This document shows, piece after piece, positions 1 through 5,781 of a stretch of DNA of 5,781 bases. The translations under genes were made by a program, and so were the position numbers. The notes beneath the pieces were generated by a model, which was not told the origin of the DNA, made no database searches, and was given only the letters and a program-made list of their open reading frames with translations. The stretch spans positions 1 to 5,781 of the forward strand of contig CALBCO010000065.1 in assembly GCA_937927265.1 (NCBI GenBank). Reading direction: 5' to 3'. The first letter of the stretch is position 1, and each line of letters starts with the position of its first letter. The DNA is from an uncultured Verrucomicrobiae bacterium (lineage in GTDB: Bacteria; Verrucomicrobiota; Verrucomicrobiia; Palsa-1439).

Positions 1-1
1 G

Positions 2-436
2 CGGGTGGCGCGGGCGGTGGTGTCGGTGAAAGGCTGGCATACGGAGATTTTTTCGCCGGGGGTGCTGGCGCATCAGCCGAAGATTTTCCGGTTTGTTGAG
101 AAGAGGGCGGTGGACGAGGCGCAGAGGATGGTGGGCGGGGATGGGTTGTTGAAGTTGCTGGTCATCCCGGGCTTGCCGCGCGAAGCCAAGTTGCGGGAGA
201 AGAGCATCGAAATCCTCCAGTCGAAGGGCGTGGACGGCGTGATTTCGTTCCGCTCCATTTTGCAGGAATTGATTGCCGGGGTGCGGACCAACCGAAACTA
301 CCAGAAGTCCGACCTGCTTCAGATTTTGCGGTTGCTCAAGAATTACGATTTGCTGCGCGCACCGCAACTGGAGCTAAAGCTGAAACCTCGTCAGGCTCAC
401 GCCAAGACGCCAAGACGCAAAGAGACACTGGCATGA
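2..436 (+). CDS. Unrecognised protein, C-terminal part (5' end outside window)
   Basis: The reading frame is already open at the left edge, so this is the 3' portion of a longer gene; the GTG at position 5 need not be the real start. About 144 residues are visible. I do not recognise the family. The visible part is soluble, mixed alpha/beta looking, with no membrane segment. It has a strand-like stretch with VVSVKGW near the edge, then a helical basic region rich in Leu, Lys and Arg (about residues 80-120, including NRNYQKSDLLQILRLL). The last dozen residues (HAKTPRRKETLA) are encoded by the tandem repeat that precedes the next gene, so the native C-terminus may have ended earlier or been replaced. 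The stop overlaps the next ATG as ATGA. It lies upstream of dprA in the same direction. Coding status is likely; function is unknown. Confidence 0.7.
   Translation, partial: RVARAVVSVKGWHTEIFSPGVLAHQPKIFRFVEKRAVDEAQRMVGGDGLLKLLVIPGLPREAKLREKSIEILQSKGVDGVISFRSILQELIAGVRTNRNYQKSDLLQILRLLKNYDLLRAPQLELKLKPRQAHAKTPRRKETLA
397..425. repeat. Left arm of inverted repeat: three tandem ACGC(C/A)AAG units
   Basis: Positions 399-422 are three head-to-tail copies of an 8-base unit, ACGCCAAG, ACGCCAAG and ACGCAAAG, preceded by TC. Bases 397-416 match the reverse complement of 818-837 at 18 of 20 positions by hand count. The arm lies just upstream of the GxxExxY gene start and overlaps the end of the upstream reading frame. 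It is too far from its partner (about 400 bases) to act as a terminator hairpin. Its AAAGAGA end (419-425) could also serve as a weak purine-rich ribosome binding site, eight or so bases before the ATG at 433. Confidence 0.8.
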
Positions 437-816
437 ATGAGAATGCTATCGCGCGCGAGATCGTGGACTCGGCGTTTCACGTGCACACCGCGCCTGGGCC
501 GGGATTGTTGGAGTCCGTTTATGAAGTGGTGCTCGCGCGCGAACTTCAGAAGCGCAGCTTGAATGTTGTCCGCCAACAACCCGTGAGGATCCAGTATGAT
601 GGCCTCACTTTCGATGCAGGGTTTCGGATGGATTTGCTAGTCGAGGATGTGGTGGTGGTGGAACTGAAATCGGTCGAGATGGTCGCGCCGGTGCACAAGA
701 AGCAACTGCTGACATATCTGCGGCTGGCCGACAAACGGCTGGGATTGTTGATCAACTTCGGCGACGCCCTGATCAAACACGGCATCAGCCGCGTCGTCAA
801 CGATCTGGAAGAATGA
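433..816 (+). CDS. GxxExxY protein (PDDEXK_3 nuclease-like family)
   Basis: This 127-residue protein carries the family's naming motif at residues 24-30 (GLLESVY). It then has the PD-(D/E)XK-like core: Asp67 in FRMDLLVED, followed by Glu77 and Lys79 in VVVELKS. Next come the usual QLLTYLR helix (91-97) and the GLLINFG strand (104-110). The length is typical for the family and all the core residues are present, so it looks intact. The fold suggests a metal-dependent nuclease, but no biological role has been established that I know of; catalytic activity is inference from the motif. There is no signal peptide or membrane segment. The start at ATG 433 overlaps the upstream stop, and the helix begins almost at once, as expected. 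The gene fits almost exactly between two inverted repeat arms, with the stop codon two bases before the right arm. This suggests a cassette rather than a native operon member. Confidence 0.9.
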   Translation: MNENAIAREIVDSAFHVHTAPGPGLLESVYEVVLARELQKRSLNVVRQQPVRIQYDGLTFDAGFRMDLLVEDVVVVELKSVEMVAPVHKKQLLTYLRLADKRLGLLINFGDALIKHGISRVVNDLEE

Positions 817-817
817 A

Positions 818-837
818 GTCTTTGCGTCTTTGCGTGA
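818..837. repeat. Right arm of inverted repeat: two CTTTGCGT units
   Basis: Positions 820-835 are two tandem copies of CTTTGCGT, the reverse complement of the ACGCAAAG unit seen at 399-422. The 20-base arm matches the left arm (397-416) in inverted orientation with two mismatches. It begins right after the GxxExxY stop and ends four bases before the dprA ATG. I see no obvious short direct duplication outside the two arms that would mark a target site. Confidence 0.8.
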
Positions 838-841
838 TCCA

Positions 842-1945
842 ATGAATTCCCGGGAAGCCTACATCGCGCTGAACTTGATTGCCGGTATCGGGCCGGTGCG
901 TGTGCGGGCGTTGCTTGATCAACTCGGCAGCCCCGAAGCCATCTTGTCGGCCGCGCGCGCAGAGTTGGCACGCGTCGAAGGCATCACGAGCGAAGTGGCC
1001 GGTAACATCAGCCGGTGGCGCGAGACGGTGGACCTCGCCGGCGAGTTGACGAAAATCGAAAAAGCCGGGGTACGCGTGGTGACGGCCGATGATCCCGATT
1101 ACCCCAAGAATCTCCGCGAGATTCACGATCCACCGTTGGTATTGTATGTGAAAGGGACATTGACTGACCGGGATGCCGTGAGTGTGGGGATCGTCGGGTC
1201 GCGGCGGACGACGTTGTACGGTCAGGAAATGGCGCGGAAGTTGGCGTTTCAGTTGGCGCGGGTGGGTGTGACGGTGGTCAGTGGGTTGGCACGGGGGATT
1301 GACACGCACGCGCATCAAGGCGCATTGCAGGCGAAGGGGCGGACGGTGGCGGTACTCGGTTGCGGTGTGGATGTGGTGTACCCGGCGGAGAACAAGAAAC
1401 TCTACGAGCAAATCATCGAGCAGGGCGGCGTAGTGGTGAGTGAGTTTCCCATGGGCATGAAACCGGATCGGCAATCGTTTCCAATGCGCAACCGAATCGT
1501 GAGCGGCTGGTCGCTCGGCGTGGTGGTGGTCGAGGCCAATCTGAAGAGCGGCGCGCTGATCACGGCCAAGTTCGCCGGCGAACAAGGCCGGCAAGTGTTC
1601 GCAGTGCCGGGCCGGGCGGATTCGCCGTTATCGAAAGGCTCGAACCGATTGATCAAAGACGGTGCGAAGTTGACAGAGGACGTGGACGACATTTTAAGCG
1701 AATTCGAGTATCTGTTGCCGCCGGCCAAGAAAGAGCCAGCCACGACCGCCCCAAAGCTTGTCGTATCGGAGACAGAACAGAAAGTGTTGGCCGCGCTTGG
1801 CGACCAGGAGACAACAGTGGACGAGGTGATTCAGCGGAGCGGTTTGACAAGCGCGTGTGTTTCCGCGACGCTGCTGACCTTGGAGATGAAACGATTGGTG
1901 CGACAATTTCCCGGCAGGCTGTATGCGCGACGAGGCAACGATTGA
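842..1945 (+). CDS. dprA: DNA processing protein DprA (Smf)
   Basis: DprA binds incoming single-stranded DNA in the cytoplasm and loads RecA during natural transformation; it is also common in bacteria not known to be competent. The 367-residue protein has the full set of parts. It has an N-terminal helix-hairpin-helix (SAM-like) region (about 1-65, with LIAGIGPVRVRALL). The Rossmann-fold core has GIVGSR at 116-121, SGLARGID at 147-154, FPMRNRIVS at 213-221 and SGALITA at 236-242. A C-terminal winged-helix domain spans about 300-367. I chose ATG 842 because the family's N-terminus (NSREAYIALNLIAGIG) begins there. The in-frame TTG at 830 lies inside the repeat arm and would only add repeat-encoded residues. 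No strong Shine-Dalgarno sequence is visible before 842. It ends one base before the topoisomerase ATG, which implies co-transcription. Length and motifs show no damage. Confidence 0.96.
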   Translation: MNSREAYIALNLIAGIGPVRVRALLDQLGSPEAILSAARAELARVEGITSEVAGNISRWRETVDLAGELTKIEKAGVRVVTADDPDYPKNLREIHDPPLVLYVKGTLTDRDAVSVGIVGSRRTTLYGQEMARKLAFQLARVGVTVVSGLARGIDTHAHQGALQAKGRTVAVLGCGVDVVYPAENKKLYEQIIEQGGVVVSEFPMGMKPDRQSFPMRNRIVSGWSLGVVVVEANLKSGALITAKFAGEQGRQVFAVPGRADSPLSKGSNRLIKDGAKLTEDVDDILSEFEYLLPPAKKEPATTAPKLVVSETEQKVLAALGDQETTVDEVIQRSGLTSACVSATLLTLEMKRLVRQFPGRLYARRGND

Positions 1946-1946
1946 C

Positions 1947-4571
1947 ATGGCAAAGACTCTGATCATCACGGAAAAACCGAGCGTGGCGCAGGACATCGCC
2001 AAGGCGCTCGGCGGATTCAAAAAGAACAAAGAATACTACGAGAGCGACCAATACATCATCTCGTGGGCGGTCGGTCACCTTTTGGAACTGGCAGTGCCGG
2101 AGGCGATGAAGGCGCAAGACAAATGGGCCTTGGACAAGTTGCCGATCATGCCGCCGGCGTTCGATCTCCAGCCAGCCGAAAAAGCCACCGGCCGCATCAA
2201 CGTGTTAAAGAAACTCCTCAAATCAAAAGAGATTTCTGAAGTCGTCAACGCCTGCGATGCCGGGCGCGAAGGCGAGCTCATTTTCCGCTACATTTACCAA
2301 TATGCCGGCAGTGACAAACCCATCCGCCGGCTCTGGCTGCAATCCATGACGCCCGACGCCATCCGGGAAGGTTTCGAGCGGTTGCGCACCGACGAGGAAA
2401 TGCAGCCGTTGGCCGCCGCCGCCCGCTGTCGCAACGAAGCGGACTGGCTCGTCGGTATCAACGCCACGCGGGCGTTCACGTTGCGGCTCAGCGGCGGACG
2501 CGGCAGCACCGTCACCTCGCTTGGTCGCGTGCAGACCCCGACATTGGCCATCATCGTCGAACGCGAAAAGAAAATCCGCGAGTTTAAGGAACGCGCGTTT
2601 TGGGAAGTGTTGGGTCATTTTCAGGCGGCGGCCGGCAGCTACGCGGGGCGGTGGTTCGACGAGAAGTACCGGAAAGATGAGACCGAAGTGGAGCGCACTG
2701 CCCGTCTCGGCGCCAAATTGACAAACCCGGAGGTGATCTGGGACGAACACCGGGCCGCGCCCCGGTTGTGGGAGAAAGCGTTGGCCGACGCGCTGGTCGC
2801 CAAGTGCGCGGGCAAGCCCGGTTTCGTTGAACTGGAAGAGAAAAAGCCGACCACGCAGGTCGCACCGCAGTTGTACGATTTGACGACGTTGCAGCGCGAG
2901 GCGAATACCCGGTTGGGGTTCTCGGCGAAACGGACGCTGCAACTCGCGCAGGCGTTGTACGAGAAGTACAAGGCGTTGACGTACCCGCGCACGGACTCGC
3001 GGTGTTTGCCGGAGGATTACCTCGGTACCGTGAAGAAGACGCTGGCCAAGTTGGGGCCGCTGGCGGAAAAGGCGTTGCAGAACGGCTGGGTGCGGCCGAA
3101 CAAGCGGATTTTCAATAACGCCAAAGTCAGCGACCACTTCGCCATCATCCCGACCGGCAATATCCCCGACGGCCTCGACAACGATGAGCAGGCGCTCTTC
3201 GATATGGTCGTCAAACGGTTTATTGCCGTTTTCTACCCACCGGCGGAATACGAAGTGACCACCCGGATCACGCGGGTCGAAGGCGAGCCGTTCAAAACCG
3301 AGGGGAAAATCCTACGCGTGCCCGGTTGGCTCGAAGTTTATGGCAAAGAAGCCACCGGCAAGCCCGGTGAGAATTTGCCGCCGGTCCAGCAAGGCGAGCG
3401 CGTCCACACCGACCGGGTCGAGGTGAAAGAAGACAAGACCAAGCCACCGGCCCGATACACCGAAGCGACGATTCTCAGCGCGATGGAAGGCGCGGGCAAG
3501 TTGTTGGAAGACGAAGAACTCCGCGAGGCGATGAAGGAACGCGGCCTCGGCACCCCCGCGACACGGGCCGGAATCATCGAGACGTTGATTGCCGCCAATT
3601 ACATTACCCGCCACGGCAAAGAACTCCAGCCGACCGCCAAGGCCATGCAGACGATCACATTGCTCAAAAACGCGGTGCCGGAGTTGGTCAGTCCGGAAAT
3701 GACCGGCGAATGGGAGTACCGGCTCAACGCAATTGAACACCGGCGACTCCAAGCCGACCAGTTCATGACTGACATCCGCCAACTCACCGCTCACATCGTA
3801 CAAGAAGCGAAGGGGTTTACGTTGGACGATCATGTGGCCGACAGCGAACCGTTTGGCCAATGCCCCAAATGCGGGCAACCGTTGGTCGAGCGGTTCAAGA
3901 GTTTTTCCTGCACGAACAAAGCCTGCGATTTTTCTTTGTGGAAGACCATAGCCGGATGCATTCTCGGGCGGGACGAGTTCGAGGCGTTGTTGCGCGACCG
4001 GCGGGTCGGTCCGTTGACCGGCTTCCGCAGCAAGAACGGCAAACGGTTCAGTGCGATTTTGAAGTTCAACGACGAGTTTAAGACCGAGTTTGAGTTTGAA
4101 GAAAACAAGGCCGGGCTGGATTGCGAAAAATGCGGCAAGCCGATGATCATCCGATCGGGCCGGCGCGGCGAGTTTCTGGCCTGTTCCGGTTACCCTGACT
4201 GCAAGAACGCGTTGAGCTTCAAACGCGACGAGGCCGGCAAGATTGTTCCCTTGCCCAAGGTCGAGCGCGCGCCGTTGCCGGCGGTGGACATCCAGTGCGA
4301 GAAGTGCGGCAAACCAATGGCGATCAAGATGAGCCGGCGCGGCCCGTTCCTGGCGTGCACCGGTTACCCGAAATGCAAAAACGCCAAACCGTTGCCGGAC
4401 GATCTCAAATCGCAAATACCCCAAGCGCCCGCCAAGCCGCCACCAGAACCGACCAACGAAAAATGCGAGAATTGCGGCGCGCCGATGCTGAAACGGCAGG
4501 GCCGGTTCGGACCGTTTCTCGGTTGTTCCAACTACCCGAAGTGCAAAACGATCAAGAAAATCAAGGCGTGA
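1947..4571 (+). CDS. topB: Type IA DNA topoisomerase, TopB (topoisomerase III)-like, with zinc ribbons
   Basis: This enzyme cuts one DNA strand through a 5'-phosphotyrosine link and passes another strand, relaxing or decatenating DNA. The protein has 874 residues. The Toprim domain opens with IITEKPSVAQDIA (Glu9) and contains DAGREGE at 104-110. The active-site Tyr346 lies in LTYPRTDSR. SDHFAIIPT (395-403) and GLGTPATR (533-540) complete the core. These motifs resemble Bacillus TopB rather than TopA. The C-terminal part has a first four-cysteine ribbon (Cys639, 642, 655, 660), a topoisomerase C-terminal repeat (about 680-715), then three TopA-style ribbons: Cys726/729/746/752, 784/787/804/810 and 840/843/860/866. 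Start 1947 gives the conserved MAKTLIITEKPS; a GAGG sits ten bases upstream (1932-1935). The upstream ATG at 1923 lies inside dprA and is less likely. The gene sits between dprA and xerC, the normal topA place. Confidence 0.93.
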   Translation: MAKTLIITEKPSVAQDIAKALGGFKKNKEYYESDQYIISWAVGHLLELAVPEAMKAQDKWALDKLPIMPPAFDLQPAEKATGRINVLKKLLKSKEISEVVNACDAGREGELIFRYIYQYAGSDKPIRRLWLQSMTPDAIREGFERLRTDEEMQPLAAAARCRNEADWLVGINATRAFTLRLSGGRGSTVTSLGRVQTPTLAIIVEREKKIREFKERAFWEVLGHFQAAAGSYAGRWFDEKYRKDETEVERTARLGAKLTNPEVIWDEHRAAPRLWEKALADALVAKCAGKPGFVELEEKKPTTQVAPQLYDLTTLQREANTRLGFSAKRTLQLAQALYEKYKALTYPRTDSRCLPEDYLGTVKKTLAKLGPLAEKALQNGWVRPNKRIFNNAKVSDHFAIIPTGNIPDGLDNDEQALFDMVVKRFIAVFYPPAEYEVTTRITRVEGEPFKTEGKILRVPGWLEVYGKEATGKPGENLPPVQQGERVHTDRVEVKEDKTKPPARYTEATILSAMEGAGKLLEDEELREAMKERGLGTPATRAGIIETLIAANYITRHGKELQPTAKAMQTITLLKNAVPELVSPEMTGEWEYRLNAIEHRRLQADQFMTDIRQLTAHIVQEAKGFTLDDHVADSEPFGQCPKCGQPLVERFKSFSCTNKACDFSLWKTIAGCILGRDEFEALLRDRRVGPLTGFRSKNGKRFSAILKFNDEFKTEFEFEENKAGLDCEKCGKPMIIRSGRRGEFLACSGYPDCKNALSFKRDEAGKIVPLPKVERAPLPAVDIQCEKCGKPMAIKMSRRGPFLACTGYPKCKNAKPLPDDLKSQIPQAPAKPPPEPTNEKCENCGAPMLKRQGRFGPFLGCSNYPKCKTIKKIKA
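4122..4385 (+). repeat. Duplicated zinc-ribbon coding unit inside the topoisomerase gene
   Basis: Bases 4122-4211 and 4296-4385 encode the second and third zinc ribbons and agree at 66 of 90 positions by hand count, in the same frame without gaps. Both read C-E-K-C-G-K-P-M, then a basic RRG turn, then L-A-C-x-G-Y-P-x-C-K-N-A. The fourth ribbon (4464-4553) has the same cysteine spacing (3, 17 and 6 residues) but has diverged more. This fits duplication of one ribbon unit within the gene. Confidence 0.75.
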
Positions 4572-5455
4572 GCGATCGGCTCGTCGCTGAATTCTTGAAC
4601 TACCTGCGTGTGGAACGCAATGCGTCGGCATTGACCATTCGCAACTACCGCGCCGACCTCGCTGCCTTTGCCGGTTGGTTCGTGGAGAAGACGAAGACGA
4701 AGTGCGACTGGCTCCGGCTCGATTCGTTCCACCTGCGCGGCTACCTCGTCCATCTCACTGAGCGCAAATTGGAACGGACGACGATCCATTTGAAGATGTC
4801 GGCGTTGCGGAGTTTCTACCGGTGGTTGGTGCGGACGGAGCGGTTGAAACAGAACCCGGTGGTCGGCCTGACGTTGCCGAAGCTGGCGAGGAAACTGCCA
4901 AAATTTCTCACGATCCAACAAGTCGAAGCATTGCTCGATGCGCCGTTGAAATACGGGGATACCGTTGCCGCGTGGCGGGACAAGGCGATCTTGGAAGTGC
5001 TCTACAGCGGTGGTTTACGCATTCACGAGTTGGTGCAACTCAACGACGATGACTTCGACATGCTCGGGGAAGTTGTTCGCGTACGAGGGAAGGGAAAGAA
5101 AGAACGATTAGCCCCGCTGGGCGCTCCGGCCATTCAAGCTGTCCAGCGATACCTCGACCTGCGGGGGCGAAGCGGGCCCGGGCCGTTGTTCGTGAACATG
5201 AAAGGCGGCCGGCTAACTGCCCGGAGCGTGCAACGAATATTGAAACGTTACCTGATTGCAGCAAATCTCGACCCGTCGTTGACGCCCCACAAACTTCGGC
5301 ACAGCTTCGCCACGCACTTGTTGGATGCGGGGGCCGATTTGCGCAGTGTTCAGGAGTTGCTCGGTCACGCCAATCTGGCGACGACGCAAATCTACACCCA
5401 CATCACCCCTGAGCGGCTGAAGAAAGAGTATGAAAAAGCCCATCCCCGAGCCTGA
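4568..5455 (+). CDS. xerC: Tyrosine recombinase XerC
   Basis: XerC works with XerD at dif near the replication terminus to resolve chromosome dimers at division. The 295-residue protein has an N-terminal core-binding domain (about 1-85, with FLNYLRVERNASALTIRNYR) and a C-terminal catalytic domain. The complete catalytic set is visible: Arg151 (SGGLRIHEL), Lys175 (GKGKKER), His241 and Arg244 (PHKLRHSF), His267 (LLGHANL) and nucleophile Tyr276 (QIYTH). As I remember the E. coli XerC residues, each of these is offset by one to three, and the gap from the last Arg to the Tyr matches XerC rather than XerD. The start is GTG 4568, whose GTGA overlaps the topoisomerase stop; the same frame runs open upstream to 4295 but there it only shadows the zinc ribbons. 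The tight overlap suggests translational coupling. The position after dprA and a type IA topoisomerase supports a housekeeping XerC rather than a phage integrase. Confidence 0.95.
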   Translation: MSDRLVAEFLNYLRVERNASALTIRNYRADLAAFAGWFVEKTKTKCDWLRLDSFHLRGYLVHLTERKLERTTIHLKMSALRSFYRWLVRTERLKQNPVVGLTLPKLARKLPKFLTIQQVEALLDAPLKYGDTVAAWRDKAILEVLYSGGLRIHELVQLNDDDFDMLGEVVRVRGKGKKERLAPLGAPAIQAVQRYLDLRGRSGPGPLFVNMKGGRLTARSVQRILKRYLIAANLDPSLTPHKLRHSFATHLLDAGADLRSVQELLGHANLATTQIYTHITPERLKKEYEKAHPRA

Positions 5456-5465
5456 CGGGGAATGG
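5433..5465 (-). terminator. Likely intrinsic terminator of the minus-strand PaaX-type gene
   Basis: Bases 5440-5448 pair with 5456-5465 as a nine-base-pair stem (CCATCCCCG on the plus strand) with one bulged A at 5461 and a seven-base loop. Read on the minus strand the hairpin is followed by GC and then five Ts (5437-5433), the usual layout of a rho-independent terminator. It lies 45 bases or so after the minus-strand stop codon and covers the xerC stop. On the plus strand the hairpin is followed only by a mixed, T-containing stretch (ACTTCTTTCC, 5471-5480), so it may also slow transcription from xerC, but less clearly. The call rests on structure by eye, without an energy calculation. Confidence 0.5.
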
Positions 5466-5509
5466 ATTGCACTTCTTTCCTACACCTGTAGCTCAAAAGT
5501 GAAATGAAA

Positions 5510-5781
5510 TTAGCCTGAGAATACTTCCGCCCCAATTTGGGCAAAAGCACGACGACGCGCCGCCAGAACCTGTTCGCCGCGATAGTCGGGAGGCCAGAGC
5601 GATCGCGGCAATAAAGGGTCGAGGGAGAACACGCGCCGCCAGGCAACACGTTCCTGATGCAACCATTCCGCTACGGCCGTCGCCGTGGGGTGGCGCAGTA
5701 AGGCCGGGACAGACTTTTCCAGCCACTGTTGATGCGTGGCGTAACGACGGTTGATTTCTTCAAATGGCCACGCCCCGTTCA
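5510..5781 (-). CDS. PaaX-family transcriptional regulator, C-terminal part (start outside window)
   Basis: Reading leftwards from the right edge, one minus-strand frame stays open for 89 codons to a TAA at 5512-5510. The start lies beyond the window. The residues WPFEEINRRYATHQQWLEK, then a helical stretch ending in HQERVAWRRV, then DPLLPRSLWPPDYRG, then a final helix, fit the C-terminal domain of PaaX-type regulators. That domain typically has an Arg-rich helix, a DP.LP..L.P.DW.G loop and a closing helix. PaaX itself represses phenylacetate degradation genes in E. coli and binds phenylacetyl-CoA. Relatives in other phyla have unknown targets, so the ligand here cannot be stated. The N-terminal winged-helix DNA-binding domain would be outside the window. 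It is convergent with xerC, 54 bases apart. Confidence 0.72.
   Translation of the reverse strand, partial: NGAWPFEEINRRYATHQQWLEKSVPALLRHPTATAVAEWLHQERVAWRRVFSLDPLLPRSLWPPDYRGEQVLAARRRAFAQIGAEVFSG

Noticed and set aside
397..837. Possible CRISPR array or insertion sequence formed by the short repeats
   Set aside because: The repeats are 8-base tandem units in two inverted clusters with no spacers, and the enclosed gene is not a transposase.
797..1594. Minus-strand open frame of 265 codons
   Set aside because: It is opposite dprA and rich in His, Arg and Pro, the usual mirror of a GC-rich gene; no family is recognised.
1923..1946. Alternative topoisomerase start at ATG 1923
   Set aside because: It would add eight residues inside the dprA reading frame ahead of the conserved N-terminus; ATG 1947 gives the family start and clean spacing.
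2223..3137. Minus-strand open frame of 304 codons
   Set aside because: It is antisense to the Toprim and active-site region of the topoisomerase gene, with low-complexity RQRL-type composition and no domain.
4295..4567. In-frame upstream extension of xerC starting at ATG 4295
   Set aside because: The 91 extra residues are an out-of-frame reading of the topoisomerase zinc ribbons. XerC homology starts right after GTG 4568, and the resulting 295 residues match the family length.
3312..4631. Long minus-strand open frame of 439 codons opposite the topoisomerase gene
   Set aside because: It lies antisense to the highly conserved topoisomerase coding sequence, is rich in Arg, Leu, Ala and Gly as expected from GC-rich shadow frames, and shows no recognisable motif.
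5480..5491. Short palindrome CTACACCTGTAG in the convergent gap, considered as an operator or terminator
   Set aside because: Only five base pairs around a two-base centre, with no T run and no promoter next to it; it could easily be chance.
5392..5726. Two overlapping minus-strand frames of 85 and 77 codons near the right end
   Set aside because: They are in different frames from the PaaX-like reading, which runs open to the window edge with family motifs; one of them also runs into the end of xerC.

Overview
The window reads as chromosomal DNA of a moderately GC-rich free-living bacterium. The best guess is Verrucomicrobiota or a relative. The hints are the PaaX-type regulator, the GxxExxY gene flanked by ACGC(A/C)AAG repeats, and the high GC with weak Shine-Dalgarno sequences. 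This assignment is inference and is not proven by any single marker. There is no rRNA, tRNA, CRISPR array or insertion sequence here.

From left to right on the plus strand: the 3' end of an unrecognised gene (2-436); a small GxxExxY / PDDEXK_3 gene (433-816) lying inside a pair of inverted short-repeat arms (397-425 and 818-837); dprA (842-1945); a type IA topoisomerase of the TopB kind with four C-terminal four-cysteine zinc ribbons (1947-4571); and a XerC-type tyrosine recombinase (4568-5455). After a short convergent gap, the minus strand carries the C-terminal part of a PaaX-family regulator (5510-5781, running off the right edge). A likely intrinsic terminator for that gene lies across the xerC stop codon.

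The order dprA - type IA topoisomerase - xerC matches the widespread bacterial dprA-topA-xerC arrangement. The genes are very tightly packed: one base lies between dprA and the topoisomerase gene, and the topoisomerase and xerC genes overlap by GTGA. They are probably one transcription unit for DNA handling: single-strand protection and RecA loading, strand passage, and chromosome dimer resolution. Two points stand out. The slot normally held by topA holds a TopB-type enzyme with TopA-like zinc ribbons. The GxxExxY gene, with its inverted flanks, looks like a small cassette placed between the upstream gene and dprA; its repeat supplies the last residues of the upstream protein and a false in-frame start for dprA.
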